A DNA stretch of 64,000 nucleotides from Actinophytocola oryzae (GTDB lineage Bacteria; Actinomycetota; Actinomycetes; Mycobacteriales; Pseudonocardiaceae): positions 1 through 64,000 of the forward strand of contig NZ_SOCP01000022.1 of assembly GCF_004364325.1 (NCBI RefSeq), read 5' to 3'. Positions 9,262 through 18,223 of this stretch are shown here, piece after piece. The position numbers and the translations under genes were made by a program. Numbering within the stretch: the stretch's first letter is position 1; each line of letters starts with the position of its first letter. The notes beneath the pieces are model-generated. The model was not told where the DNA came from, did no database searches, and saw nothing but the letters and a program-made list of their open reading frames with translations.

Positions 9262-10151
9262 AGAACTGACGGGCGCCTTCCGTGCGTACGGCAGTATGTT
9301 GAGGGATCTTCTGCCGTACCCGGCACCCAGGCCTGCCCAGTTGGGCCCGGCGTTCCAGCGGACGGCGATCTCACTCATCTTTTTGTCGGTCATGGCCGAG
9401 GGCGCGACGAAGGCGAAGTCGGTCTGCTGTTTGATGTCGGCGAGATACTTGGCGCCGATGAAGATGTTCTGCTTGACGTCCGGCAACGAGGTGACGATTT
9501 CCTGCCGTTGCGGTTGGGTCAGCGCTGCGGGGTCGCAACTGAGCGTTTCGGCGGCGCGCCGGATCTGCATGTTGATGGCCGGCCCGGGCGAGGTCTCGTC
9601 GGGGGGCTTGCCGAAACCCGGTGCCGTCGAACCATTCTCGGACGTTGTACGGAACGGTGACCATCCACTCGGGTTTACTGCCAGCCGCGCGGTAGACAGT
9701 CTCGGTAACGAGGTCCTTAGGCACACCGTACTGTGCCGCGGCGGCGGTGACATCCTTGTTGTCGGCGATGAACTGCTCCTGGTTGATCTTCCTGATGTCA
9801 TCGGTCCAGCTGCGTCCTCGAGTTCGGGTACGCAAGCGGCCCTGGCAGGTTCCTCGATCGCCTTGGCGTCGGCGAAGAGCCTCTTGATCTCGGCGATGAG
9901 CTGGGTCCCCTTGTCGGAGACGTACTGGCCGGGATCCGCTGGGCCGAGTCGGGGCTGTTGGCCATCACCGTCAGGCGTAGTGCCATCCGCTTCCAGTCCC
10001 GGAGCATGTCACGGGGGAACACGCTGCCCACCAGGGCGCGAAGCAAGTCCAGCTCGCGCAACCTAGTGTGACTATTCGCGCCACCATAGTGATGGTTAGC
10101 CAGAGGCGAGCGCCATCCCCATGCAACGCTGGCCTGTAAGTCGGCAGTCAA
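9262..10151 (-). pseudogene. frameshifted lytic-transglycosylase/lysozyme-like protein remnant
   Basis: No single frame is intact, but pieces in successive frames read as one protein. They are, in order: RELDLLRALVGSVFPRDMLR (about 10070-9960), GQYVSDKGTQLIAEIKRLFA (about 9930-9850), then IRKINQEQFIADNKDVTAAA through YNVREWFDGTGF (about 9800-9620), then ETSPGPAINMQIRRAAETL to NAGPNWAGLGAGYGRRSLN (about 9600-9290). The last two pieces resemble an SLT/lysozyme-fold transglycosylase domain (substrate-groove pattern E-T-S-x-G-P-x-I-N, then IFIGAKYLADI). At least three frameshifts are needed, so the gene is dead unless the sequence is wrong. It may derive from a secreted toxin or phage-type lysin. 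Confidence 0.65.
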
Positions 10152-10732
10152 ATTTCTACTTCCGACTTCTCCGTCCCAAGTATGGTCGGCAGGTTGTCAA
10201 ACTTGCTGAATCAGCTGATCTGACCCGGGTGTGGCACCTGCCCAGGTGCTGCGATGCGTAGAGTCAGCTCCGCAGGTATTGGAATCGAACATCCGTAAAC
10301 AAGAAGTTTTGCGTTCACCCAATCGAGTGAATTATGCTTGATTGACGCCTGCGGCTTTCAATCTTTCGAACAAGTACAGGACTATCGGTTAGCATGCTCA
10401 TGTCGAGTGATCAATGCGACGTGGACGCTGGCCGGCTGCGGTAAGTGACTGGCTGTTCCAGATGGGAGTGTGTAACCAACTACGCTGACAGGGTCAGTGC
10501 CATGGTCACAGTCAAGATTTCTACGTAAGCGGCTTATAGGTGACTGACGATCCGGATCGAATAATTGAACATTGCGGCGATGGCGGCTCGTTTGCACCTG
10601 CCAGGTCATGCGTGGAGATCAAGTTTGATGCGCTACTCTGCCGGTTTGGTCAAAGACGACCTCACTACAATCGATCTTGGATTCAGGCGCGAGCTCTGAC
10701 CAAGTTTGGAACAGGCAGTGAATGAAGGGGAA
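10152..10732. other. 580-bp intergenic stretch, no credible gene
   Basis: Lower GC than the flanks, with only short open frames that lack ribosome sites and recognisable sequence. It probably contains decayed accessory DNA and the promoter for the small membrane-protein pair that follows. Nothing else recognised. Confidence 0.5.
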
Positions 10733-11200
10733 ATGACGACTACCAGCTCCCCCGCCAGGGCGGAGGCACCTCCTCCCCATCTGGATAAACGCGAGGTGGC
10801 GCTTAAGTTGCTCAAATGGGTTCTCTTTGAGGTCCTGTTCGCAATACTGCCGCTGTTCTTTGCGTGGGCTTCGGCGGCTCTGAAGCACAAAGATACGGGT
10901 TGGGGGCAGACTCTTGGGCGCGGAGAGCTGCTCCTCGTAGCGGTCGCCATAATCGCCGTAGCGCTGGGAGATCTTGCGAGTCACGGTTTGAATGATCGAC
11001 TCAGGGCCTGGAAGCTGGGGCTATTCGGGATCGGGATTCTCTTGGTTTGCGTAGCCTCTTGGCTGTACTCCCAGGTTGCGACGCTGCCTGGCGAGGTCAG
11101 CGATGTAGACATTGAGGCAGTTGTTGTGATATCGTTCATAGTTGCTCCGACGGCGATGTTCTTAAGTTTGGTCTGCGCGGTTGTTGCGGAGGTGAAGTAA
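10733..11200 (+). CDS. small integral membrane protein, unknown
   Basis: 155 residues with about four hydrophobic helices (FEVLFAILPLFFAWASAAL, LLLVAVAIIAVALGDLA, LGLFGIGILLVCVASWLY, VVVISFIVAPTAMFLSLVC). The N-terminus is cytosolic and Pro/Ala-rich. The ATG at 10733 has GAAGGGGAA directly upstream and is preferred to GTG 10718 or TTG 10706. The next gene starts 2 bp after its stop, so the two are co-translated and probably form a complex. I do not recognise the family. Base composition is lower in GC than the flanking core, suggesting transfer. Confidence 0.6.
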   Translation: MTTTSSPARAEAPPPHLDKREVALKLLKWVLFEVLFAILPLFFAWASAALKHKDTGWGQTLGRGELLLVAVAIIAVALGDLASHGLNDRLRAWKLGLFGIGILLVCVASWLYSQVATLPGEVSDVDIEAVVVISFIVAPTAMFLSLVCAVVAEVK

Positions 11201-11202
11201 GG

Positions 11203-11421
11203 ATGAGCCAAGTTCTTATCCTAGTCGCTTCACTTTCTTCACTATTGACGGTAATAATCGGCGTGAGTACTCTCATGATGATTCGTCTCCTTTTTCGTCG
11301 GTCTAAACCTCATGAGCGTGTAGAGATATTGCGTGCGCTGCGAGTGCATTTGGAGCAGAGTCACATCGACGAAGATTCGGATCATGCTTCAAATGTTCGA
11401 GTAAAACATAGAAACGATTGA
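11203..11421 (+). CDS. single-pass membrane protein, unknown
   Basis: 72 residues: one N-terminal hydrophobic helix (VLILVASLSSLLTVIIGV extending into LMMIRLLF), then a basic/acidic cytosolic tail (RRSKPHERVEILRALRVHLEQ). AGTAAGG is immediately upstream. It is tightly coupled to the four-helix protein before it. No family recognised. The pair could be a small accessory membrane module carried with the adjacent tRNA-linked island. Confidence 0.55.
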   Translation: MSQVLILVASLSSLLTVIIGVSTLMMIRLLFRRSKPHERVEILRALRVHLEQSHIDEDSDHASNVRVKHRND

Positions 11422-11870
11422 GATCTATCGCGAACGTGTCACCAGATTCGGACGATCGTTTCCCGCTTGCCTGGACGATTGCTTGGGAATCGAACGGCCC
11501 ATCTGTGATAAATCTGTGTATCAGCGACGTGTGTCGTTGACTTCAGCCGTGTATCGGCTCTCTCCGCCAGCCAGGTTTCGGTGTCAGAAACCAACCAAAG
11601 TGCGATTTCTCAAAGCTCTGTGCGGGACTGTGATCTATGTCTCGTGCGCGTGGGTATCGATCGTCCTGACGGTCGCCCAGTTCGCGGACAAAAGTGTCAG
11701 CAGTCGGCAAGCATGATCTGGCAGAAAGCCGCTCAGTCAGTGATCGAGTGTGCCACGGTCGCTTGAGGCCGGTCGGACCTCGTCGCGGTTGACTAGAACG
11801 AGCGCGGCCGCTCCTTGAACGAGTCGGCACCATTGGGTCGGCTAAGTCAAACAGTCAAGCAGGGATCAAC
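11422..11870. other. 450-bp intergenic stretch, nothing recognised
   Basis: Only short frames without ribosome sites or family features. It leads into the hairpin and the left tRNA-derived repeat. Confidence 0.4.
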
Positions 11871-11908
11871 TCAGGCCCTGTCCACATCCAAGAGTGGATA
11901 GGGCCTCA
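11871..11908 (-). terminator. hairpin next to left tRNA repeat (probable original tRNA-Pro terminator)
   Basis: 15-bp near-perfect stem (TCAGGCCCTGTCCAC against GTGGATAGGGCCTCA, one mismatch and one G-U) with an 8-base loop. On the minus strand it lies directly 3' of the partial tRNA copy at 11914, where the terminator of an uninterrupted tRNA-Pro gene would be expected. Confidence 0.6.
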
Positions 11909-11913
11909 CCTGC

Positions 11914-11956
11914 GTCGGGGTGACAGGATTTGAACCTGCGACTTCTTCGTCCCGAA
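11914..11956 (-). repeat. left 43-bp direct repeat (3' part of tRNA-Pro), putative att site
   Basis: 43 consecutive bases identical to 13702-13744, covering the tRNA from the anticodon loop to just past the discriminator base. Identity stops abruptly on both sides. The 5' half of the tRNA is missing, so this copy cannot make a tRNA. Confidence 0.85.
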
Positions 11957-12366
11957 GGCAAGCGATACCTGGTTGACGTGCGAAAATGCCAAGTGATCGG
12001 TCGATCCTGTGTCCGTGGACGTTCGGTAACGTCTGGGTCGGTTCGCCATGATCGTCAGGCAGTTGGTCAGGCGATGCTGGTCGGTCGTTGCGTGAGGAGG
12101 CTCGGGGTGAAGGCCGAGCCGCCCGTCTCCTGTTGACCGGTCGAGTTGACGACGATGCTGCCGGACTGCGCTTCCTTGATCGGCACGGTCCGGTCTGGCC
12201 GGGTCCATGTGGATGGGGAGGCGGGTCCTTTGCCTGAAGGGTGCGGAGGCGAGTCGTCCGCTGCGAGGAACTTGAGTTCTTCGGAGGTGACGCTAGGTCT
12301 TGGTCGTTGACGGACCGTGACAGGATGCATCCGACCCTGGCATCTAGCGGCTCATAAGGGTAAGGT

Positions 12367-12372
12367 TATAGT
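12367..12372 (+). promoter_or_regulatory. -10 box of toxin-antitoxin operon, probable leaderless start
   Basis: TATAGT lies 6 bases before the toxin ATG, so transcription would begin at or next to the start codon. Such leaderless starts are common in actinobacteria. No clear -35 is visible. Confidence 0.5.
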
Positions 12373-12378
12373 CGCAGG

Positions 12379-12759
12379 ATGGGCGATTGGGCCATCGAGC
12401 TGCACGACAGCGTTGAGGTGTGGTTCTTAGAGTTGGTGGAGGAAGACCCCGGGACTGCCGATCTGGTTGAGGAGGCGATCGAGATGCTTGCGGCAACGGG
12501 TCCAACCCTGGGCCGCCCTCTCGTTGATCGAATCAAGGGATCGACCTACCACAATATGAAGGAGCTGCGTCCTGCCTCTGCGGGAGGGTCTGAAGTAAGG
12601 ATCTTGTTCATCTTCGATCCGCGGCGACAGGCGATCATGTTGGCCGCAGGTGACAAGGCCGGTGACTGGAAGGGCTGGTACCAGCGGAACATACCCTTGG
12701 CTGATCAACGTTACGAGGAGCATTTAGCAAGCATCGAAGGTACCGAGAAGGAGGGCTGA
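12379..12759 (+). CDS. higB: HigB/RelE-like toxin (phage Gp49-like family)
   Basis: 126 residues of the RelE/HigB (Gp49-like) fold: WAIELHDSVEVWFLELVEED at the start, then the core MKELRPASAGGSEVRILFIFD with the basic Arg/Lys patch expected of ribosome-dependent mRNA interferases, then AGDKAGDWKGWYQRNIPLAD. Toxin-first order is the hig arrangement. The cognate XRE antitoxin starts 3 bp after the stop. It would cleave mRNA when the antitoxin is degraded, and it presumably stabilises the tRNA-flanked element. Confidence 0.88.
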   Translation: MGDWAIELHDSVEVWFLELVEEDPGTADLVEEAIEMLAATGPTLGRPLVDRIKGSTYHNMKELRPASAGGSEVRILFIFDPRRQAIMLAAGDKAGDWKGWYQRNIPLADQRYEEHLASIEGTEKEG

Positions 12760-12762
12760 GCT

Positions 12763-13143
12763 ATGACCCGTTCGTGGAAGGATGTCAAGGCCGATAAGGC
12801 TCGTCGTGACGCGGCTAACGGGCGAGACGTCGACGCGGCTCGTGCTGAGGCCCGAACTCGAACTCAGGCGTATGTGCTCGGATTTAGGCTTGCTCAACTC
12901 CGTCAGGAACTCCAGCTTTCGCAAACTGAGATCGCGAAGCGCATGGGTATCAGCCAACCTCGGGTCAGCCAGCTTGAGAGCGGCGATGTTGGACAGATGG
13001 AAGTCGATACACTAAACCGTTACGTCCTGGCGCTGGGTGGCCGTCTCAAGCTTGTAGCCGACTTCGACGACCATGACGTTAATGTCTCGACGAGTGAAGT
13101 GGATCGCGAGGCTGTGCAACAGGTCAATCTCGTGCTGTCGTAG
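12763..13143 (+). CDS. higA: HigA-like XRE antitoxin
   Basis: 126 residues. A charged N-terminal part (MTRSWKDVKADKARR) is followed by a Cro/C1-type helix-turn-helix (about 45-100: LRQELQLSQTEIAKRMGISQ, then PRVSQLESGDVGQMEVDTL) and an acidic tail. It neutralises HigB and represses the operon. AAGGAGGG lies 8 bases before the ATG, inside the toxin's last codons, so translation is coupled. Confidence 0.9.
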   Translation: MTRSWKDVKADKARRDAANGRDVDAARAEARTRTQAYVLGFRLAQLRQELQLSQTEIAKRMGISQPRVSQLESGDVGQMEVDTLNRYVLALGGRLKLVADFDDHDVNVSTSEVDREAVQQVNLVLS

Positions 13144-13653
13144 ATCGCGACTGACACGACGAAGAAGAGGCTCCGTGTTCGGCAACCTCGTTGCGATTGG
13201 TGTCCAGGTTCCTCGGTCATGTTGAGTAGGCTGGATTGTCCGCCGTGCGGCGTGTCATTTAACGCGAGATATTCCGACTGGACTCGTGGTGTCGATCTGT
13301 TCAAGCACGTAGTCGATCTCGGCTAACTTTGCGCCGCGACCTGCGCAGTGCTGGGGTCTCGGCAACAGCCGACATCGTCAGGCAGCATCTAGCTGGACGT
13401 CGCAATCGTCCACTCTCGTTCGCTGCTCGAAACAGCTGCTTCGGTTACCCATCCATTCCCTGAGAGATCGGCACAAGTTGATCTACCGAGGCGGGCGCGC
13501 CCGTTGTCGACGTCGGTCGGCTTGTTGTTCGTCGGTGAGGCCTGCCACCTGTGGGCGGCTCGCGTAGCAGTCTTGGCCAACGTCTGGATCGGCGCCGCCG
13601 CGACTTGGGATCGTCTTCCCGGATTCTCCCCAGCGACCCAATAGCGAGACAGG

Positions 13654-13681
13654 GCCGGTCGCTCCTTATGGAGAAACCGGC
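13654..13681 (-). terminator. hairpin downstream of tRNA-Pro inside the element
   Basis: Stem GCCGGT/ACCGGC with inner CTCC/GGAG, on the 3' side of the minus-strand tRNA. In the integration model it replaced the original terminator now at 11871-11908. Confidence 0.5.
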
Positions 13682-13701
13682 TCTGACCTGCTGTTCTGTG
13701 G

Positions 13702-13776
<75 letters not shown>

Positions 13777-13793
13777 GTGTTGCAGGCGAAAGT

Positions 13794-14759
13794 CTAGCTG
13801 ACGTCCGCATCGGCTCCGAAGCGGGCACTGTCCTTCGCGCCTTCGTGGCCGTTTGCGCTGTTCGGACGGGGTACGAGCGTCAACAGACTGGCCTCCGGCG
13901 GGCACGCGAACCGAACCGGCGCGTACGGCGACGTCCCCAACCCGGCCGACACGTGCAGCCACATATGACCCCCCCAGCGCGACGCCCCCCGCGCCCGCGT
14001 CCGGTCCAGCTGGCAGTTGGTCACGATCGCGCCATACCCGGGCAGCCGCAGCTGCCCACCATGCGTGTGACCCGCCATCACCAGGTCGTAACCATCCTCG
14101 GCGAAGGCGTCCAGCACCCGAGGCTCCGGCGAATGAGTCACGCCCAGCCGCAGCGTCGCCCCTCGGTCGGGTTTGCCCGCTATGTCCGCATAACGATCAC
14201 GACGCAGGTGAGGATCATCCACCCCGGCCACCGCGATCGTCTGCCCGTCCACCGTGAGCAGCCGGCGCACATGCGTCAGGTCGTGCCACCCACGCTCCAC
14301 CAGCGCCGCACGCAGGTCCCGCCACGGCAGCGGGATCCCGTGCACCCGCTTGTGGCTCTTGATCAGATACCGCACCGGGTTCTTGGGCCTCGGCGCGTAG
14401 TAGTCGTTGCTTCCGAACACGAACACACCCGGCACGTCCAACAACGGCCCCAGTGCCCTGATCACCCCGGGCACCGCGTTCTGGTGCGCCAGGTTGTCAC
14501 CCGTGTTCACCACCAGGTCAGGCTTCAGCTCGGCCAGAGCGGCCACCCAGCGCTGCTTGGACGTCTGGTTGGGCGTCATGTGCATGTCGGAAATGTGGAG
14601 AACCTTCAGCGGGCGGGCACCCTCGGCAAGCACGGGCAGCGTGACCTGCCGCAACGTCCAGTGCCTGCGTTCGATCCCCGCGGCGTACGCCAGGGTGGCG
14701 GTACCGACCGCTGTCGTGCCCAGTGCCGCCCGTCCGATGTTCCGCGCCAAGTTGCCCAC
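13794..14759 (-). CDS. metallophosphoesterase, calcineurin-like (Rv3683 position)
   Basis: 321 residues. An N-terminal hydrophobic segment (GTTAVGTATLAYAAG) anchors a calcineurin-fold domain. Metal ligands are visible in order: HISDMHM, NTGDN, FGSNDYY, THSPE and AGHTHGGQ. This YkuE-like family hydrolyses phosphoesters, sometimes on phospholipids. The C-terminal tail is poorly conserved. It lies head-to-head with the GatB/YqeY gene near ponA2, as in mycobacteria. The exact substrate is unknown. Confidence 0.9.
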   Translation of the reverse strand: MGNLARNIGRAALGTTAVGTATLAYAAGIERRHWTLRQVTLPVLAEGARPLKVLHISDMHMTPNQTSKQRWVAALAELKPDLVVNTGDNLAHQNAVPGVIRALGPLLDVPGVFVFGSNDYYAPRPKNPVRYLIKSHKRVHGIPLPWRDLRAALVERGWHDLTHVRRLLTVDGQTIAVAGVDDPHLRRDRYADIAGKPDRGATLRLGVTHSPEPRVLDAFAEDGYDLVMAGHTHGGQLRLPGYGAIVTNCQLDRTRARGASRWGGHMWLHVSAGLGTSPYAPVRFACPPEASLLTLVPRPNSANGHEGAKDSARFGADADVS

Positions 14760-14839
14760 GTATCCGAGGGTAGTTGGCCCCGCCCGCTGAGTGGAAACCG
14801 CCGTGAGTCGGGTCCCTGTGACCAGTAGTGTTCCGCAGC

Positions 14840-15307
14840 ATGGCTGACCTCAAGGCACGGCTGCGGACGGACCTCGCCGCGGCCATCAAGTCCCGGGAGA
14901 CGACTCGCATGGCCTCGCTGCGGATGGCGCTCGCGGCGATCACCACCGAGGAGGTGTCCGGCGACGCCGCTCGCGAGCTGACCGACCTCGAGGTGGAGCG
15001 GGTACTGAACCGCGAGGTCAAGAAGCGCCGGGAGGCCGCTGAGGCCTTCGACGGGGCAGGCCGCACCGACCAGGCGCAGGCCGAGCGTGACGAGGCCGCC
15101 GTCCTCATCGGCTACCTGCCCAAGCCGCTCGACGACGCCGAGCTGGACAAGCTCGTCGACCAGGCCGTCGCCGAGGTCACCGAGCAGCTCGGCCAGGCGC
15201 CCGGCCAGCGGCAGATGGGCCAGGTCATGAAGGCCGCCAACGCCAGGGTCGCCGGCCGTGCGGACGGTGGGCGGGTTGCCGCAGCCGTCAGGGGCCGGCT
15301 CCAGTAA
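14840..15307 (+). CDS. GatB/YqeY domain-containing protein
   Basis: 155 residues, the standard length of the stand-alone YqeY family, which resembles the C-terminal tRNA-binding domain of GatB amidotransferase. Typical segments are LKARLRTDLAAAIKSRE, LRMALAAITTEEV, LIGYLPKPLDDAEL and RQMGQVMKAANARVAGRADG. ATG 14840 is preferred; a GTG at 14828 would add four residues. The biochemical role is unknown. It converges on ponA2, with a shared terminator. Confidence 0.92.
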   Translation: MADLKARLRTDLAAAIKSRETTRMASLRMALAAITTEEVSGDAARELTDLEVERVLNREVKKRREAAEAFDGAGRTDQAQAERDEAAVLIGYLPKPLDDAELDKLVDQAVAEVTEQLGQAPGQRQMGQVMKAANARVAGRADGGRVAAAVRGRLQ

Positions 15308-15312
15308 GCAGA

Positions 15313-15345
15313 AGAGCCGGGCTCGTCGAACGCGAGCCCGGCTCT
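15313..15345. terminator. bidirectional terminator between yqeY-like gene and ponA2
   Basis: Perfect 13-bp stem AGAGCCGGGCTCG / CGAGCCCGGCTCT with a 7-base loop between two convergent genes. Confidence 0.85.
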
Positions 15346-15355
15346 CGCCGTTCGA

Positions 15356-18019
15356 TCAGCCGCCGGGGCCTCGGCCGCCGCCCCCGCCACCTGGGCCGGG
15401 ACCGCCGCCGCCTGGGCCACCGCCACCGGTGGGCTGGCCGCCGCCGCTCGGCGGTGGTTGACCGCCCCCGCTCGGCGGTGTCGGCTGCTCGGTCTGGGCG
15501 GGCGGCACGTAACCCGTGCTCACGTAGATCGTGATCAGCTCACCCGGCAGCGCCGCGCCGCGCGGGGTCTGGTTGACCACCATCCCCTTCGGGTCGGCCC
15601 GGTTGGTCTGCACGGCCTTCACCTGGTAGCCGGCCTGCTGCAGCGCGTTCGTCGCGTCGGTCTGGCTGCGGCCGACCACGTCCGGCACGTTGATCTGCGG
15701 ACTGCCGTCCAGATATCTCGGGTCCCCGCCGGGCAGCGGCAACACCGGTTCCGGCGCGAGGATCTGGCCCATGGCCTCGTAGAACGTTCGTGCCGGTGCT
15801 CTACCGCCGAAGATCGAGCCGTTGCCGCAGAGCTTGGGCGGTACCCCGGAGTTCAGCGAGTCGCAGATCGGCCTTGGTTTCGGTCCGTCGTTGAACACCA
15901 TCACCGACGCCGCCAGCTGCGGGGTCCCGCCGACGAAGGCCGCCGACTTGTAGTCCTGCGTGGTGCCGGTCTTGGCCGCGATCGGTCGGGTCCAGTGCAT
16001 CGAGGACGCCGCCGCCGCCGACGTGCCGCCGCTGGTGTCGTCCTTGCTCATGCCCTGCGCCAACGTGTTGGCCAGCGGCTCGGCCACGGCCTGCTCGCAC
16101 GGCTCCTCGTACTTCGAGATGTCGAGCTTCTTGCCGTTGCGGTCGAGCACCTCGAGCAGCGGCGTCGGCGGGCACCACACGCCACCACTCATCAGCGTCG
16201 CGCTGACGTTGGCCATCTCCAGCGGGCTCACCGGCGCCGGGCTCAGCGTGAACGACGCGTTGCCGGGGTTGTTCGGCTTGCTGCGGAAGAACACCGTCTG
16301 CGTCTGGTTGACGTTCGCGTCGTTGGAGCTCGGGTCCGGGGTCTGGCCGGACATGTTGGTCGCCATGGTCTCGCGCAGCCCGAGCCGCGAGGCCATGTCC
16401 ACGACCGGGTCCATGCCGACCCGCTCCTCGAGGATGACGAAGCCGGTGTTCGGCGACGTCGCGAGGCCCTGCTGGAGGGTCATCTGCGGCGGGTAGCCCT
16501 CGCTGGCGTTCGACAGGCAGTACCACTTCGTGCCGCGTCCCGCCGTGGGGCAGCTCTTGGCGCCACCGGTGAACTTGTGCGACGTGTACGACGACGGCGT
16601 CTGGATCACGTTGTTGATGCCGCCGCCCGCCTCCAGGTAGGCGGCCGACGTGAAGATCTTGTACGTCGACCCGGCGCCGAACTTGTTCATCACCCCGTAC
16701 GGGTACGCGATCTGGGTCTGCCCCGCGGCGCCGTTGAGGCCGTAGTCGCGGTTGGCGACCAGCGCCACGACCTCGTGTCTCTGTTTGCCCGGCCGCACGA
16801 TCGCCATGGCGTTGGCGATGCCCTCGGTCGACTTGGGCACCTGGTGCTCGACGGCGGCCTTCGCGATCTGCGTGGCCCGCGCGTCGAACGTGGTCTTGAT
16901 CGTGTAGCCGCCGGAGTACAGCTGGTCCACGGAGAACATCCCGATCTTCATCAGGTAGTCCTCGACGTACTGGCAGAAGAACCCGTACTCGGGGCCCGCG
17001 CCGACGCAGTTGGCGGGCGGGCGGTCGGGGCCGTTGGGCAGGACGCCCAGGGGCTCCTTCTTGGCCTTCTCCGCGTCGGTCGCCGACAGCCGCTTCGTGT
17101 CGACCATCGTGTCGATCACCCGGTTGCGCCGCTTGAGGGTCTCCTCGGGGCGCTTCCACGGGTTGTACAGGCTCGGGTTGTTGACCATGCCCGCGAGCAG
17201 GGCGGCCTGCGTGACGGTCAGCTTGTCCGGCGTGGTGTTGAAGTAGGCGTGCGCGGCCGCGCCGACACCGAAGATCCGGTCGGAGAACTCGACGACGTTC
17301 AGATATCCGGCGAGGATCTCCTCCTTGGGCATCTTCTGCTCGATCTGGATGGCGAGCCGCGCCTCACGCAGCTTGCGCGGGATGGTCTGCTCCTGCGCGC
17401 GCTGCCGCCCGATCTCCTTCTCCGGGTCCTCCTCGACGCCGACCTGGTCCCGGTACACCACGTTGATCAGGTAGTTCTTGACGTACTGCTGGGTCAGCGT
17501 CGACGCGCCCTGCGTGTCGGAGGACGACGAGTTGCTGATCAGGGCGCGGACCGTGCCCTTCCAGTCCACGCCGTGGTGCTCGTAGAACCGGCGGTCCTCG
17601 ATGGAGACCACCGCGCCCTTCATGGCCGGCGAGATCTGGTCGGCGGTCACCGGCACCCGGTACTGGCTGTACATGAACGCGATCGGGTTGCCCTGCGAGT
17701 CCGTGATCTGCGTGACCAGCGGCGGGTCGGTGGTCACCAGGTCGGCGGAGACGCTGTCGATCGTCTCGCTCGCCTGGTTGGAAGCCACCCCCATGGCGCC
17801 GAACACCGGGAACAACATCCCGGCGACGAGTACCCCCGCCAAGAGGCAGAGGCCGAACATCTTCAGCAGACCGTCTCCGACTCGCACGGAGGTCAGCGTA
17901 CGCGGGACCGAGTGTGGCCGTTGCTTACCCAACAGAGGGATTCCCTTCAAGCAGCCAGGAGAGTGGTTCATCTCCTGACATGTAGACGCGCTGTGGAGGG
18001 GTCGCGTTGGCCCGGTCAT
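15356..18019 (-). CDS. ponA2: bifunctional class A penicillin-binding protein with PASTA domain
   Basis: 887 residues, a PonA2-like cell-wall synthase: short cytosolic part, one membrane helix (FGLCLLAGVLVAGMLFPVFG), GT51 glycosyltransferase (about 90-290; SIEDRRFYEHHGVDW, QGASTLTQQYVKN) and transpeptidase (about 380-720; S-x-x-K in GAGSTYKIF, S-P-N in ATSPNTGFV, KTG in AAKTGTTQ). One PASTA domain (about 785-845) and a Pro/Gly-rich tail follow. It polymerises and cross-links peptidoglycan outside the membrane. The start is uncertain: the ATG at 18019 lacks a ribosome site and in-frame starts lie downstream. Divergent from whiB4 as in M. tuberculosis. Confidence 0.95.
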   Translation of the reverse strand: MTGPTRPLHSASTCQEMNHSPGCLKGIPLLGKQRPHSVPRTLTSVRVGDGLLKMFGLCLLAGVLVAGMLFPVFGAMGVASNQASETIDSVSADLVTTDPPLVTQITDSQGNPIAFMYSQYRVPVTADQISPAMKGAVVSIEDRRFYEHHGVDWKGTVRALISNSSSSDTQGASTLTQQYVKNYLINVVYRDQVGVEEDPEKEIGRQRAQEQTIPRKLREARLAIQIEQKMPKEEILAGYLNVVEFSDRIFGVGAAAHAYFNTTPDKLTVTQAALLAGMVNNPSLYNPWKRPEETLKRRNRVIDTMVDTKRLSATDAEKAKKEPLGVLPNGPDRPPANCVGAGPEYGFFCQYVEDYLMKIGMFSVDQLYSGGYTIKTTFDARATQIAKAAVEHQVPKSTEGIANAMAIVRPGKQRHEVVALVANRDYGLNGAAGQTQIAYPYGVMNKFGAGSTYKIFTSAAYLEAGGGINNVIQTPSSYTSHKFTGGAKSCPTAGRGTKWYCLSNASEGYPPQMTLQQGLATSPNTGFVILEERVGMDPVVDMASRLGLRETMATNMSGQTPDPSSNDANVNQTQTVFFRSKPNNPGNASFTLSPAPVSPLEMANVSATLMSGGVWCPPTPLLEVLDRNGKKLDISKYEEPCEQAVAEPLANTLAQGMSKDDTSGGTSAAAASSMHWTRPIAAKTGTTQDYKSAAFVGGTPQLAASVMVFNDGPKPRPICDSLNSGVPPKLCGNGSIFGGRAPARTFYEAMGQILAPEPVLPLPGGDPRYLDGSPQINVPDVVGRSQTDATNALQQAGYQVKAVQTNRADPKGMVVNQTPRGAALPGELITIYVSTGYVPPAQTEQPTPPSGGGQPPPSGGGQPTGGGGPGGGGPGPGGGGGGRGPGG

Positions 18020-18074
18020 TACGGTTGACTTCTATTGACTTTATGTAACGGGTGTGCCCCCTGTCGTTCTCCAT

Positions 18075-18100
18075 GGAACCGAGGGGCCTTAGAGTCCGTC
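18075..18100 (+). promoter_or_regulatory. candidate ECF-sigma promoter upstream of whiB
   Basis: GGAACC, a 16-base spacer, then CGTC: the form of ECF-type promoters. It lies 125 bases before the whiB start. A TAGAGT inside the spacer could instead be a housekeeping -10. Confidence 0.3.
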
Positions 18101-18223
18101 AACGTCTCAAACGACTCAGCCGGGTGGACGACGACCGCGTGAGCGGCAGGCCCGTCCGGCGCCCTGGGACCTAAGGGGGGAACCGGGGTCACGAGTTCGC
18201 GACGACACGTAGGGGCGGGGGTT

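Noticed and set aside
11483..11833. Several 60-96-codon frames on both strands
   Set aside because: Mutually overlapping, without start signals or protein-like composition.
11914..11985. Second functional tRNA-Pro
   Set aside because: Only the 3' part from the anticodon loop is preserved; the 5' acceptor strand, D arm and half of the anticodon stem are absent or unrecognisable.
12067..12330. 87-codon minus-strand frame inside the tRNA-flanked element
   Set aside because: No ribosome site, no similarity I can recognise, and it overlaps the toxin-antitoxin promoter side; too weak to call.
15458..18028. 856-codon plus-strand open frame opposite ponA2
   Set aside because: GC-rich third-position artefact: the minus strand encodes a full PonA2 with all motifs, while this frame has Arg/His/Val-rich low-complexity sequence and no ribosome site.
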